In this document: positions 16,833-26,264 of the stretch, one piece after another
How the letters are laid out: each line of letters starts with the position of its first letter
Position numbering within the stretch: position 1 is the stretch's first letter
DNA from: Pseudomonas sp. 14P_8.1_Bac3
Lineage (GTDB): Bacteria; Pseudomonadota; Gammaproteobacteria; Pseudomonadales; Pseudomonadaceae
NCBI RefSeq assembly: GCF_025466085.1
Contig: NZ_JANLOD010000072.1
Location: 1 to 64,000 of the forward strand
Direction of reading: 5' to 3'
Length of the DNA: 64,000 nucleotides
Position numbers and translations under genes: made by a program
The notes under the pieces: generated by a model
Databases searched by the model: none
Seen by the model: only the letters and a program-made list of their open reading frames with translations
Told to the model about the DNA's origin: nothing

Positions 16833-17918
16833 TTACGCTACCCGCGCTTTTCTGCGCCGCGCTTCCTCACGCACCGCCGGAATGATCCAGCGCCCGTAAT
16901 CAACGGTGTCGTACAGCGGGTCATAACCCCGATTGAGGAATGTCGTCACACCCAAATCGACGTAATCGAGCAACGCCTGGGCCACGGTTTCCGGGGTGCC
17001 GACCAGGGCGGTGGTGTCGCCGTAGGCACCGACGGCGGTGGCGGTGGGCATCCACAGGGCGCGGTCGTGGCGATCGCCCCGTGCGGCGGCGGCCAGCAGG
17101 CGTTCGGAACCGGTGCCTTTGATGCGTTTCTGCCATGGGCTGCCCGCGGCGAACTGCGGATTGGCCTTGATCTGCTCGAGGATCTGCTGCGCCCGCTGCC
17201 ACGCCAGTTCCTCGGTCGCGCCCAGGATCAAACGCACCGACAGGCTCACCCGCGGCGCTTCCACGCCCGCCGCACTGGCCGCCGCCCGCAGTTTGCCGAT
17301 CTGCTCGGCCACGCCGCTCAACGGTTCGCCCCACAGCGCATACAGATCCGCATGCTTCACCGCGATCTGATAGGCGATGTCCGAAGACCCGCCAAAAGAA
17401 ATCGGAATGTGCGGTTGCTGCAACGGCTTGACCGGCGAGAACGCGCCCTTGATGTTGAAATACTGCCCTTCGAAATCGAACGGCTCTTCCGCAGTCCAGG
17501 TGCGCCGCACGATCTCCAGGAACTCATCAGTGCGCTTGTAGCGTTCGGTCTTGTCCAGCAGGAAGTCGCCTTCCTGAGGCTCGGCGGTGATGCCGGTGAT
17601 CGCATGCAGGCGAATCCGCCCGCCGCCGGTGGTGTGATCCAGCGTCGCAAAGCTTCGGGCGGCGACCGTGGGGGCGGTGAGGCCCGGGCGGTGGGCGATC
17701 ATGAAGCCCAGGCGCTCGGTGTGCGCCGCCGCATACGCGGCAATCTGCAGGCTGTCGGCGCTGCCCGGGCCACTGGCGATCAGCACCCGGTCAAAGCCCG
17801 CGTGTTCATGGGCTCGGGCGTGGTGGCGAATAAACTCCAGATCGAAATCCGGGCTGCGGATGCCGCGGGTCTCGGACCACTGGCGGGGGAAAATCATGCC
17901 GACGAATTCAATGGACAT
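16833..17918 (-). CDS. LLM-class flavin-dependent monooxygenase (SsuD-like)
   Basis: This 361-residue member of the bacterial luciferase-like family resembles alkanesulfonate monooxygenase SsuD, which uses FMNH2 and oxygen to release sulfite from sulfonates. Family features are the RPGLTAPTVAARSFATLDHTTGGGRIRLH block, ERYKRTDEFLEIVRRTW and PISFGGSS. AGGAG precedes the ATG. It follows the TonB-receptor gene by 39 bp on the same strand. Its place in a run with solute-binding proteins and a second LLM enzyme suggests organosulfur use. No flavin reductase gene lies nearby, so FMNH2 must come from elsewhere. Confidence 0.88.
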   Translation of the reverse strand: MSIEFVGMIFPRQWSETRGIRSPDFDLEFIRHHARAHEHAGFDRVLIASGPGSADSLQIAAYAAAHTERLGFMIAHRPGLTAPTVAARSFATLDHTTGGGRIRLHAITGITAEPQEGDFLLDKTERYKRTDEFLEIVRRTWTAEEPFDFEGQYFNIKGAFSPVKPLQQPHIPISFGGSSDIAYQIAVKHADLYALWGEPLSGVAEQIGKLRAAASAAGVEAPRVSLSVRLILGATEELAWQRAQQILEQIKANPQFAAGSPWQKRIKGTGSERLLAAAARGDRHDRALWMPTATAVGAYGDTTALVGTPETVAQALLDYVDLGVTTFLNRGYDPLYDTVDYGRWIIPAVREEARRRKARVA

Positions 17919-17957
17919 GGAACACTCCTGGTATCGATGAGCGGACGCGCCGCAGCG

Positions 17958-20546
17958 TTAAAACTGATAATCCACCTGGGCCAGCAACGTGCGGCCCGGC
18001 ATGGGTTGCAAAAAGGTGTTGGTCGAGCCGGCCAGGCCGCTGACGAAGTTCAGCTCGTTGGTCAGGTTGAGCACGCGCAACGTGGTGCTCCACTGCGGCT
18101 GGCGGTAGTACACCGCGAGGTCGAGGTTGTATTCGTCGGGGATCTTCACGGTCTTGCTCAGGTTCAGATACCAGCTGCTGGTCCACCAGCCGGACAGCTC
18201 GGCACCGAAGCCGGAGTCGAAGCGATAGTCGACATAGCCGCTGGCGGTGTATTCCGGGATCTGCACCGCGTCGAAGCGCCCGGACGGCCGCTGGTTGAGG
18301 CTGTTGTTGTCGCCGAACACGGTGCCGTTGTCGGGCACGAACCCGGCCGAAGCGAAGCCTGCCTGTGAGGTGAACTCGTTGTAGGCGCTGAGTTTCGACA
18401 GGTTGAGCCCGCTGCGCAGGTGATTGTCCGGTTGGTAGCGAATGGTCGATTCCACGCCCTTGATCACCAGCCGGGCAATGTTGTTATTGCTGTCGGGCGA
18501 CTGGTCCCTCGCTTGCTTGAACGCGGCCAGGGTCATGAACAGTTCGTTGGGCACCGCTTCGACTTTCAGCCCGACTTCGTGCAACACGCTGAGGCTTTCG
18601 AAGGCCAGCGGATTGAGCTGGTTGGCGCCGGCGCCGCTGCCCCAGCCGAGACCGTTGGAAAAGAACCCGGTGTTGACGGCCAGCGAGCGATCGAAGGTGT
18701 AGTAGAGCGTGCTGTTCTGCGTCGGCTTGACGTACGGGCTGACCTGGAAAGAGAACAGCCGGTAGTTGTTGCTGTCCTTGCGCGGATTACCTCCGGCGAG
18801 CACGAACGGGTTCTCGATTTCCGCGTCGATCCAGCTGCGACTCGCGCCGATGTTGAGGCCGACGCTGTCACCAAACCGCAGGTTGTGCTGGCTGAACAGG
18901 GTGCGGGTGGTCCAGGTGCTTTCGGCGGTGTAGGGCGCCACCGATTCGGCGTACAAACCGTGGCCGGCGGGGTACATCGCCGGCAGGTTCAGCCAACCGT
19001 AGTAGTTGGAGAACTGCGGCACGCCGGCCTGGCCGATCCAGGCGCCATTGCCGCCAGCGGGGTTGGAGCCGGTCAGGCCCAGCAAATCCCCGGGATTCTT
19101 CCCTGACGGATCCTGGGTCAGGTCATAGGCATTGATGGTCGAGCCGAAGTTGTTGTTGGCCGCGATCGACTGGTTGAACTCCCGGCGATAGATCAGCCCG
19201 GTGTTGCTGTCGTCGCGCAGGGTCAAGCCGCCCAATTCCACTTCATTGCGCGAGCGGAATTCGAAGCGGTTGTCGAACAGGTTGTCCTTGGACTGCACCT
19301 GGAAGGAACCGACCGCATCGGTCATGTCCCGGGAGCGCTGGTAGAACGTGCTGTTGGCCAGCGTGATGTTAGGCGTCAGATCGGCCTCGACCCGCAACTG
19401 CGTGGTGAAGCGCCGCGAGCTGTTTTCATCTTCCTTGCGCTGACCGGTTTGTGACGACAGCTTGGTCAGGCCATTGCCGGCCAGCGTCGGGTCGTACACC
19501 CAGCCGCGCAGGCTGCCGGGACTACTTTGGGTGTTGGGCGAGGCGGTCTGGAAGCTGCCATCGACCACGCTGTATTGGCCCTGGGCATTACGCTGGCGCT
19601 TGACCCAGCCGAGGGTCGGCGCATCGGCCGCGCCGGAGGCCAGCACCGGCGACCACAGGGTGTTGCCGTTCTGGATGATCGGCGTCGCGCGCCCGGCGTA
19701 GTATTTGCCGCTGTCCACCAGTTCCTGGCTGGCGCGGTTCCAGCCATGGGTGATGTTGTAGTCGTAGTAATCGTCGTAGCTGGCGTTCCAGTCGACCCGC
19801 ACGTTGTCGTTGCGCCAGGCGAGGGCGCCGTAGAACGCGTCGAAGTTGTTGTCGACGTTGTCGTAGAAATCCTCCTGGCGCTGCTTGGTGATGCTCAACC
19901 GGTAGGCGAGGTTGTCGCTCAGCGGGCCGGTGTTGTCGATGCTGAATTTGCTGGAATCGCGGGATTCGCCGTCCGGCACCCAGGCGCCGATTTCGCCGCT
20001 CAGTCGGGTCTTGAATTGATTGAAGTCGGGTTTCTTGCTCAGGTAGTTGACGTAGCCGCCGCTGCCCGACACCGAACCGTAGGTCACCGACGACGGCCCG
20101 GCAACAATGTCGGCGCCCTCGTAGGCGTTGAAGTTGGCCGGGTGGCGTACGCCGTAGGCGCGCTGGCCGTCCTGGAACACTTCGGAACCCTGGGCGCGGA
20201 ACTGCGGCGCGATGCCGGCGTTCTGGCCACCACCGCGGGTGATGCCGGGGGCGTATTTCACCAGGTCGTCGGCGCTGCGGATCGAGTCGTTGGCCAGTTG
20301 CTCGGCGTTGATCTGCGTGACCGAACGCGGGGTGTCGAGCACCTTGGTTTCGGTGCCGCCGTAGACCGAGGTCGGTGGCCGGGTGGGCAGCGCATCGTCG
20401 TCGGACTCGCTGGCACTGGCCTGGACGGTGACGGTTTGCAGCTGGGTGTCGGCGGCGAAGGTCGCGGTCGACAGGGTGGAAACGATGACCCATGCCAGGG
20501 CAGGGCCAGAAGCGGGACGAACGAAGCCGATAGAGGGCATGAACAT
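17958..20546 (-). CDS. TonB-dependent outer-membrane receptor
   Basis: This 862-residue receptor has a signal peptide ending near TFAAD, a plug domain (about 60-200; LDTPRSVTQINAEQLAND) and a 22-strand barrel ending in the terminal aromatic DYQF. There is no N-terminal STN signalling domain, so it is a transport-only receptor. The plug resembles the siderophore-type class (FhuA/FoxA-like), but its neighbours are organosulfur genes, so a sulfonate or sulfur-ester ligand is possible. It heads a two-gene unit with the SsuD-like gene. A long REP hairpin separates it from the upstream peptide-type binding protein. Confidence 0.9.
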   Translation of the reverse strand: MFMPSIGFVRPASGPALAWVIVSTLSTATFAADTQLQTVTVQASASESDDDALPTRPPTSVYGGTETKVLDTPRSVTQINAEQLANDSIRSADDLVKYAPGITRGGGQNAGIAPQFRAQGSEVFQDGQRAYGVRHPANFNAYEGADIVAGPSSVTYGSVSGSGGYVNYLSKKPDFNQFKTRLSGEIGAWVPDGESRDSSKFSIDNTGPLSDNLAYRLSITKQRQEDFYDNVDNNFDAFYGALAWRNDNVRVDWNASYDDYYDYNITHGWNRASQELVDSGKYYAGRATPIIQNGNTLWSPVLASGAADAPTLGWVKRQRNAQGQYSVVDGSFQTASPNTQSSPGSLRGWVYDPTLAGNGLTKLSSQTGQRKEDENSSRRFTTQLRVEADLTPNITLANSTFYQRSRDMTDAVGSFQVQSKDNLFDNRFEFRSRNEVELGGLTLRDDSNTGLIYRREFNQSIAANNNFGSTINAYDLTQDPSGKNPGDLLGLTGSNPAGGNGAWIGQAGVPQFSNYYGWLNLPAMYPAGHGLYAESVAPYTAESTWTTRTLFSQHNLRFGDSVGLNIGASRSWIDAEIENPFVLAGGNPRKDSNNYRLFSFQVSPYVKPTQNSTLYYTFDRSLAVNTGFFSNGLGWGSGAGANQLNPLAFESLSVLHEVGLKVEAVPNELFMTLAAFKQARDQSPDSNNNIARLVIKGVESTIRYQPDNHLRSGLNLSKLSAYNEFTSQAGFASAGFVPDNGTVFGDNNSLNQRPSGRFDAVQIPEYTASGYVDYRFDSGFGAELSGWWTSSWYLNLSKTVKIPDEYNLDLAVYYRQPQWSTTLRVLNLTNELNFVSGLAGSTNTFLQPMPGRTLLAQVDYQF

Positions 20547-20611
20547 GTGCCTCGATTTAGAAGTTCATTGAGTGCTGTAAACAACACGATGCACCTGACA
20601 CACCACCGGTC

Positions 20612-20679
20612 TGTAGGAGCCAGCATGCTGGCGATGGCGGCCGATATGACGCCATCGCCAGCAAGCCGGCTCCTACAGG
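20612..20679. repeat. REP pair forming a long hairpin
   Basis: CTGTAGGAGCC (20612-20622) is perfectly matched by GGCTCCTACAG (20669-20679), and the inner AGCATGCTGGCGATGGCG pairs with CGCCATCGCCAGCAAGC. It lies between the binding-protein gene and the TonB receptor and may act as a processing or termination site. Confidence 0.8.
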
Positions 20680-20740
20680 TCGGTGTCTTGTCAGGCAGAC
20701 CGCGTCGCGTGATTCGCCGTGTTGTCAGCGCCCGTGCGGG

Positions 20741-22330
20741 TTATGCCGTGTCTTTCAACCAGAGTTTTTCAAAGCGCCAGGTGCTGAACAGCGACTCTTC
20801 CGCCGCCGCGCCGCCCACGCGGTTGGCGACGCTGTCGAGCAGGTCGGCGTAACCCCAGATCAGCATCCCGCCGCGTTCGTACTGGATCTGCTGGACCTGG
20901 TGCACCAGGGCCTTGCGTTTTTCCAGGTCGGGCTGGGCCATGGCGGCGAGGAACAGCTCGCCGAATTGCGCGTCCTTGAAGTGGGTCTTGTTGGCCACGG
21001 CAAACGGCGCGTCGGTGTGGATCGCGCTGGCCAGGAACGGTGCGCCGATGCTGCCGCCGGTGCTCAGCGTCCAGTCGTTGCGCAGCGGTCCCTGAAACGT
21101 GGCCAGGTCCACTTGCTTGACCTTGAGCGTGACGCCAATGCGCTTGGCCTGTTCGGCCAGCACCAGCGCCGACGTCAGCCCCGGTCCCGGTGTGGTCACC
21201 AGTTCCAGTTCAAGGTTTTCGTAGCCCGCGTCCTTGAGCAGTTGCGCCGCCCGCTGCGGATCGTGCGGGCGCGGGCCGAGCGTGTGGTTGAACGTCGGGT
21301 CGCTCGGCGCATACAGGTCATTGGCCACGCGGCCCTGACCATTGAGCGCCCGGCGCACCAGTTCTTCACGGTCGGCCAGCAGGCGAAAAGCCTCGCGCAC
21401 CCGTGGATCGTCGAACGGCGGCTTGTCGAGGTTCATGTCGAACGACAACCAGTTGCCGGTCACCGATTTCAGCACCTTGAGCCGTGGATCGCGCTGCAGC
21501 ACGTCCAGCTGTTCAGTGGGCATCACGTTGGCCATGTCGATCTGCCCGGAACGCAGGGCGGCCAGCCGCGAGACCTGATCCTTGAAATCGATGATTTCCA
21601 GCTCGTCGGCGTAGGGCTTGCCGTCCTTGTAGTAGTTGTCGAAGCGGGTGAACAGTGAGCGCTGGCCGGGGGTGAAGCTTTTCAGTTTGTACGGGCCGGC
21701 CCCCACCGGATTGGTCACCGGGTGGTAATCCACCGGGACGATGCCGCCGAAGTTGACCCAGGTTTCCGCCAGCGGCATATAGCTGCGGCCTTCGCGAAAG
21801 TTCAGGCGCACCGTGCGTGAATCGAGCTTGACCAGGTTGTCGCGGTCCACCCAGTGCAGCAACGCGGCGTAGGGCGAGGCCAGTTGCGGATCGGTGAGGC
21901 GACGGATCGAGAAGATCAGGTCATCGGCATCGATGGTTTTGCCATGGTGGAATTCCAGGTCCTGGCGCAGGCGCAGCGTCCAGCTGCTGGCATCGGCGTT
22001 CGGCTCGGCGAATTCGGCCAGGGCCAGGCGCGGTTGCATCTGTTCGTCCCACTCCCACAGCTTGCTGTACAGCGCGAAGCCGCGAACGATGCCGCTGCCG
22101 ATCGGTTTGTGCGCATCGAGGTTGCCGCTCTGGTTGCCGTCGAGAATCCCCAGGCGCAGGCGGCCGCCATAGCGCGGTTGATCGCCGGCCGCGGCGACGG
22201 TCGTCGCCGGCTTGTCGGCGCTCGGGCCGCACCCGGCGAGCAGGCCGCCACCGAGCAACAGACCACCGCCGAGCAGCGCGCTGTGCCCGAGAAAATCCCG
22301 CCGACTGAACAATGAATGATCCTCGCTCAT
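20741..22330 (-). CDS. Family 5 ABC solute-binding protein (Tat lipoprotein)
   Basis: This 529-residue binding protein is of the DppA/OppA class. The N-terminus has a twin-arginine motif (SRRDFLG), a Gly/Leu-rich h-region and a lipobox LAGC, so it is exported by Tat and anchored as a lipoprotein. The body has family landmarks such as RLRQDLEFHHGKTIDADDLIFSI and WVNFGGIVPVDYHPV. No permease or ATPase gene accompanies it here. It lies 4 bp after the stop of the LLM gene, in the same minus-strand run. The ligand is unknown; sulfur-containing peptides or esters are plausible from context. Confidence 0.87.
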   Translation of the reverse strand: MSEDHSLFSRRDFLGHSALLGGGLLLGGGLLAGCGPSADKPATTVAAAGDQPRYGGRLRLGILDGNQSGNLDAHKPIGSGIVRGFALYSKLWEWDEQMQPRLALAEFAEPNADASSWTLRLRQDLEFHHGKTIDADDLIFSIRRLTDPQLASPYAALLHWVDRDNLVKLDSRTVRLNFREGRSYMPLAETWVNFGGIVPVDYHPVTNPVGAGPYKLKSFTPGQRSLFTRFDNYYKDGKPYADELEIIDFKDQVSRLAALRSGQIDMANVMPTEQLDVLQRDPRLKVLKSVTGNWLSFDMNLDKPPFDDPRVREAFRLLADREELVRRALNGQGRVANDLYAPSDPTFNHTLGPRPHDPQRAAQLLKDAGYENLELELVTTPGPGLTSALVLAEQAKRIGVTLKVKQVDLATFQGPLRNDWTLSTGGSIGAPFLASAIHTDAPFAVANKTHFKDAQFGELFLAAMAQPDLEKRKALVHQVQQIQYERGGMLIWGYADLLDSVANRVGGAAAEESLFSTWRFEKLWLKDTA

Positions 22331-22334
22331 GGCA

Positions 22335-23543
22335 TCAGGCCCCCGCTGGACCGTTGGCAGAGCGCAGTTCCAGCGGCGCCTGCGGCGGACGGCTCAGTTC
22401 GGCGCGCTCGCTGCGAAAGTGCGGCAGGATGTGCTCGCCGAGGCGATAGGCTTCTTCCAGGTGCGGATACCCCGCGAGGAAGAACAGGTCGATGCCGATG
22501 TCGTTGTACTCACGAATCCGCGCCACGACGTTTTCATAGCTGCCCACCAGCGCGCAGCCCGGCGGAATGCCGATGTAGCCGAAGCCGGTCCACACATTCG
22601 GGTGGATGAAAAAGTCGTCGAAGCCCTGGGTTTCAGTCTTCTGCGCGAACTCGTTTTCGTAGCTGAGCTTGCGCGCGGTGCGCAGCCCGGCATGGGCGGC
22701 CACGGCCTTGACCGCGCCCCGGGCGATGCCTTCGTCGAAGAAACGTTTGGCCTCGGTGCGGGCCAGTTCTTCGGTGTCGCGGGTAATCACGTCGATCGAC
22801 AAACCGAAGCGGATACCCGTGCGTCCATGCTTCAGCGCGCGTTCACGAATGTCGGCGATCAGCGCGGCAATCTCGTCCGGGTGCTCGGCGCGCATCAGGT
22901 AGAAGTCGGCGTGCCTGGCGGCGAATTCCCGGGCCGGGATCGACGAGCCGGCGGTGCAGATCAGCGGCAGCTCGGCTTTTTTCATAGGCCCGCGCAGGCC
23001 GCCGCCTTCGGCCTTGTAGAACTTGCCGTCGTAGTGGAAGTTCTCGTTGTGCCAGTAGCCCTTGACCACGTCCATGAACTCGATGGCGCGCTCATAACGT
23101 TGATCGTGATCGCTGAAGTCGCCGACCTGACGCTGAATCGCGTCCGAACCGCCGTTGATGATGTTCCATACCAAACGGTTGCCGGTGGCGCGCTGGTAGG
23201 TCGCGGCCTGCTGCACCGCGACCCACGGGGTGTAGTGATAGGGCTGGAACGCGGTGACGAATTTCAGCGTGCGGGTTTCCCGGGCGAGCAGCGAGCAGAC
23301 GGTCCACGGCTCTTCACCGGTGGGCGCATTGACCATCAGCGCGCCGCCGAAGCCGTTGATTTCCGCGGCCTTGGCGATCTGCCCGAGGTAATCGATGTAG
23401 GTGAAGTGATCGCCCACGCTGAACCCGGAAACCGCGCCGGTGCTTGGGCCGCCGCGATGCCAGTCGCCGCGATTGCGCGGGTCGCCGGGCAGGAACTGGG
23501 TTTCGCCATGCAGCGGCAGGCGGGTGAAGAATTCAATGCTCAT
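22335..23543 (-). CDS. LLM-class flavin-dependent monooxygenase
   Basis: This 402-residue protein is a second luciferase-like monooxygenase of the SsuD-like subgroup. Its landmarks are the LKFVTAFQPYHYTPWVAVQQAATYQR block, GNRLVWNIINGGSDA, and GVRIREY-type spacing near the C-terminus (NVVARIREYNDIGIDLFFL). It is 41 residues longer than the 16833-17918 paralogue and not closely similar to it, so the two probably take different substrates. It lies between a lipase-like gene (15 bp upstream) and a binding-protein gene (4 bp downstream), with spacing that implies cotranscription. Confidence 0.87.
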   Translation of the reverse strand: MSIEFFTRLPLHGETQFLPGDPRNRGDWHRGGPSTGAVSGFSVGDHFTYIDYLGQIAKAAEINGFGGALMVNAPTGEEPWTVCSLLARETRTLKFVTAFQPYHYTPWVAVQQAATYQRATGNRLVWNIINGGSDAIQRQVGDFSDHDQRYERAIEFMDVVKGYWHNENFHYDGKFYKAEGGGLRGPMKKAELPLICTAGSSIPAREFAARHADFYLMRAEHPDEIAALIADIRERALKHGRTGIRFGLSIDVITRDTEELARTEAKRFFDEGIARGAVKAVAAHAGLRTARKLSYENEFAQKTETQGFDDFFIHPNVWTGFGYIGIPPGCALVGSYENVVARIREYNDIGIDLFFLAGYPHLEEAYRLGEHILPHFRSERAELSRPPQAPLELRSANGPAGA

Positions 23544-23558
23544 AGCGAAGGCTCCGTC

Positions 23559-24782
23559 TTATTGCACGCTGGGGCTGCAGATCGGGGTGATGGGTTGATC
23601 GTTGATGACTTTGTGCGCGAACGGCACCGAATCCTTCAGCGAGGCGTTGACCGTTTCACTGTGGCCCAGGCCTTTGTAGAGATGGCCTTCAACCACCGAC
23701 CCGGTCTTGCAGGCATCTTGCATCAGCGCGATCTGGGTCGAGGCGGCCGGGGTTTTGTCTTCGGCACCGGTGCCGATGAAAATCGGCTGCGCCAGCTTCA
23801 GGGTCGGGTAGGACACCTGTTTCTGCCACGCCGCGAGCTGGTCGCCCTTGTAGTCCTTTTTCGCATTGGCCGGGGTCAGGCCGACGCCTACGACGTCGCT
23901 GACCAGCGCCGCCAGGCAACTGGTACGCGCCTGTTCGAACAGCGGCAGGGCCTTGTCGGTGTAGAAGTCTTTCGGGTTGATGCTCGGGTCGTATTGCTGG
24001 GCCGCGAGCAGGGTGTAAAAGCCGTAGGCGAGGGAAGCATCAACCTTGTTGACGTCCTGCTCACCGACGTTTTTCGCCCCGACGGTGTAGATCACGCCAG
24101 TACCGATGCTGCCTTTGACGCCGAGGTCCGGCGCATAGGTCGGTGCGTAGGCCGCCGAGGCGAAGGCACCGGCGCCACCCTGGGACTGACCGACGATCAG
24201 CACTTTGTTCGCCAGCCCCGGAACCCCCGCGACCACGGCTTTGGCCGCATCGAGAATGCCATAGGCGGCCATGCGGTTGTTCAACAGCGGGTGTCCGCCG
24301 GGTACGCCGAGGCCCTGATAATCGGTGGCGACGATGGCATAGCCTTCATCCAGCCAGCGGCTGAGGTATTGCACGTCGCGGTAGGAGCGGCCCTGCCAGG
24401 AGGGCGCGCAGACATCCGCCACGCCGACGGTGCCGTGCCCCCAACTGGCGACCGGCCAGCCACCGGCGGGCGCCTTGCCCTTGGGCAGAAACAACGTGCC
24501 GGAGACCACGATCGGCGTCTTGTTGTCGATGCCGTCGGTGGAGGTATAGAGGATCCGCTGTGCGCTGGCGGCGTTCGGCAGACTCAGGGTTTTTTCCAGC
24601 GGCTCACTGCGCAGCAGTTTGCCGGGTGTGGCCGGGATCACGTCCTGCCAGGTGTAGAAGGCCGAAACGCGGCCGTCGCCTTGCTGTGGATCAGGTTTTG
24701 GCGCGTGGGTCCCGGCGGCCATGGCGCTCATGGACAGTGCGAGGACGCTGAGGCCGAAGGCGAAGGATTGCGGCAGTTTCAT
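23559..24782 (-). CDS. Exported lipase-family alpha/beta hydrolase
   Basis: This 407-residue hydrolase has a signal peptide (KLPQSFAFGLSVLALSMSAMA). The nucleophile elbow is GQSQGG with Ser200, preceded by IVATDYQGLGVPGGHPLLN, which is typical of secretory LIP-type lipases. A C-terminal His in KGLGHSETV and an upstream acid would complete the triad. I start it at 24782, where AGGGA lies 7 bp before the ATG; an ATG at 24800 overlaps the upstream stop and would add six residues before the signal peptide. It may free an ester-masked substrate in the periplasm before the LLM step. Confidence 0.82.
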   Translation of the reverse strand: MKLPQSFAFGLSVLALSMSAMAAGTHAPKPDPQQGDGRVSAFYTWQDVIPATPGKLLRSEPLEKTLSLPNAASAQRILYTSTDGIDNKTPIVVSGTLFLPKGKAPAGGWPVASWGHGTVGVADVCAPSWQGRSYRDVQYLSRWLDEGYAIVATDYQGLGVPGGHPLLNNRMAAYGILDAAKAVVAGVPGLANKVLIVGQSQGGAGAFASAAYAPTYAPDLGVKGSIGTGVIYTVGAKNVGEQDVNKVDASLAYGFYTLLAAQQYDPSINPKDFYTDKALPLFEQARTSCLAALVSDVVGVGLTPANAKKDYKGDQLAAWQKQVSYPTLKLAQPIFIGTGAEDKTPAASTQIALMQDACKTGSVVEGHLYKGLGHSETVNASLKDSVPFAHKVINDQPITPICSPSVQ

Positions 24783-24796
24783 CTGGATTTCCCTAT

Positions 24797-25870
24797 TCAT
24801 GGATTGGTGCTGACCTGGCCGCGCAGGGCCGGCCAATAGTCGGTGAGTTGCAGATCGATCAGCGCCTGGTTGGTGAAACCGGTGGCCAGCGATGGGGTGA
24901 TGTCGTAGGTGTCGCGGATCAGGTGGTTGGCCAGCGCATAGGCGGTCAGCGCCTGGTAATGGGCCTTGAGCTGCTGGTCGCTTTTCGGCGCCCAGCGCTC
25001 TTTCCAGGTCACCGGATCGTTCTGGTCGTCGCGGCGCAGCACGCTTTCCGCGGTGCCGGCGCGGGAGGACAGCTGGTAATAGGCGTCCTGATTCTGCTCC
25101 TGGGAAATCCACCACGCGGCCTTGACCCAGGCAGTCGCCAGCAGTTGAGTGATGTCCGGGTGCTGGGAGACGAAACTGTCGGTGCCCCAGAGGTCGGAGA
25201 CCAGCCGCCAATCGTTGGCGCCTTGCTTGGTCGACCAGATGATCTTGCCGACGCCTTTGTCCTCCAGTGCGTAGGCCTCGCTGAGCAACACCGCGGCGTC
25301 GACTTTGCCGGCGGACACCGCTGCCGCGCCGACCTGCGGGTTGAGGTTGGCGATCTTGAAGTCGTCGAGCTTCAGGCCCTTGCTGGCCAGGAAGTTGCTG
25401 AAGGCGAACTCCCACGGACGGCCGCGATGCAGGGCCAGACGCTTGCCCTTGAGGTCTTCGATGCTCGTGGCCGTGGAGCCGGCGGGCACCACCAGGTAGA
25501 TATTGTTGCCGCTGCCACCGGGCACGATCAGCTTGCCCGGCACGCCGCCCGCTCCGGCGATCACCGACGGCAGATCACCGCGGACGGCGAAGTCGATGCT
25601 GTTGTTGCTGAAGCCTTCGTTGATCTGCGGTCCGGCGCCGGCATGGGGCAGGGCGATCCAGTCGAGCTTCACCCCACGCAGTGCCAGCTGCTGTTCCAGC
25701 CAGCCGTCCTCGATCACCCGCCCGGCGATCCCGCCAAACGCCGGTTTACCGCCTTGGGTAAACGCGACGATGGCGATCTTCACCGACGCCGGTGCCTGTT
25801 CCGCCAGCGCCGTGGCACTGAGCAGTAACCCGGTCAAGGCGACCAGGCTGTTGCGCCAGAAACGTTTCAT
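24797..25870 (-). CDS. Sulfonate/nitrate-type ABC solute-binding protein (SsuA-like)
   Basis: This 357-residue periplasmic binding protein of the SsuA/TauA class has a signal peptide ending near ALAEQ. The body has the usual GYYDGWLEQQLALRG-like opening (here RVIEDGWLEQQLALRG), a KGKRLALHRGRPWEFAF hinge block and a C-terminal helix. It is the first gene of a minus-strand run continuing with the lipase-like, LLM and family 5 binding-protein genes. It is divergent from an SfnR-like activator. No ssuB- or ssuC-type gene is seen in the window. Confidence 0.87.
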   Translation of the reverse strand: MKRFWRNSLVALTGLLLSATALAEQAPASVKIAIVAFTQGGKPAFGGIAGRVIEDGWLEQQLALRGVKLDWIALPHAGAGPQINEGFSNNSIDFAVRGDLPSVIAGAGGVPGKLIVPGGSGNNIYLVVPAGSTATSIEDLKGKRLALHRGRPWEFAFSNFLASKGLKLDDFKIANLNPQVGAAAVSAGKVDAAVLLSEAYALEDKGVGKIIWSTKQGANDWRLVSDLWGTDSFVSQHPDITQLLATAWVKAAWWISQEQNQDAYYQLSSRAGTAESVLRRDDQNDPVTWKERWAPKSDQQLKAHYQALTAYALANHLIRDTYDITPSLATGFTNQALIDLQLTDYWPALRGQVSTNP

Positions 25871-26264
25871 TGAACTCTCCCTAAATCGTATTTTTGCAAC
25901 CCAATCCCTGCAGGAGCCGGCTTGCCGGTGATGAGGCCTTTAAGCCGCTGCAGCGATTTCAAGAACGCCATCGTCAGTGGGCGGCGGTGATGGAACCGAG
26001 AGAGCAGATTGCATGCCATTGCGCGAAAAACACGCTGCAGCCCGCGTAGGGCTTGAGGTTCAGAGTGGCGGGGGAGGTGTGGGGTGACCACCAGGTGTTG
26101 ATCTGCCAACAGGCCAATGCGTGCCCATTGCTGCTCCAGCAGCAGGCTTGAAGCAGCGGCGTTGCATATGTAAATAAGGAATATACAAATACTAATTAAG
26201 AATTTTTTAGTCTAAACAACTTCATGCACTATTGAGCACGCGCTTTTACTGCCAGGAATGCACC
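25871..26264. other. Divergent intergenic region between SsuA-like and SfnR-like genes
   Basis: This 394-bp gap holds a REP copy at 25908-25934 (CTGCAGGAGCCGGCTTGCCG) near the SsuA-like start. An AT-rich stretch at about 26165-26220 (TATGTAAATAAGGAATATAC and onward) stands out against the GC-rich surroundings and is the likely promoter zone for the activator. I looked for GG-N10-GC sigma-54 boxes facing the SsuA-like gene and found none with correct spacing. No gene is supported here. Confidence 0.55.

Noticed and set aside
22329..24839. Long plus-strand frame (about 836 codons) opposite the LLM and lipase-like genes
   Set aside because: It is an antisense artefact spanning two genes with clear family motifs on the other strand.
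24783..25415. Upstream extension of the lipase-like frame across the SsuA-like gene
   Set aside because: The extra residues are an out-of-frame reading of the SsuA-like protein. A signal peptide and Shine-Dalgarno define the start at 24782.
25867..26109. Small minus-strand frame of 80 codons before the SsuA-like gene
   Set aside because: It reads through a REP element, has no convincing ribosome site and gives no known protein.
25871..26264. Sigma-54 promoter facing the SsuA-like gene
   Set aside because: GG and GC pairs are present but with 9-bp spacing rather than 10, and no match to TGGCAC-N5-TTGC was found.
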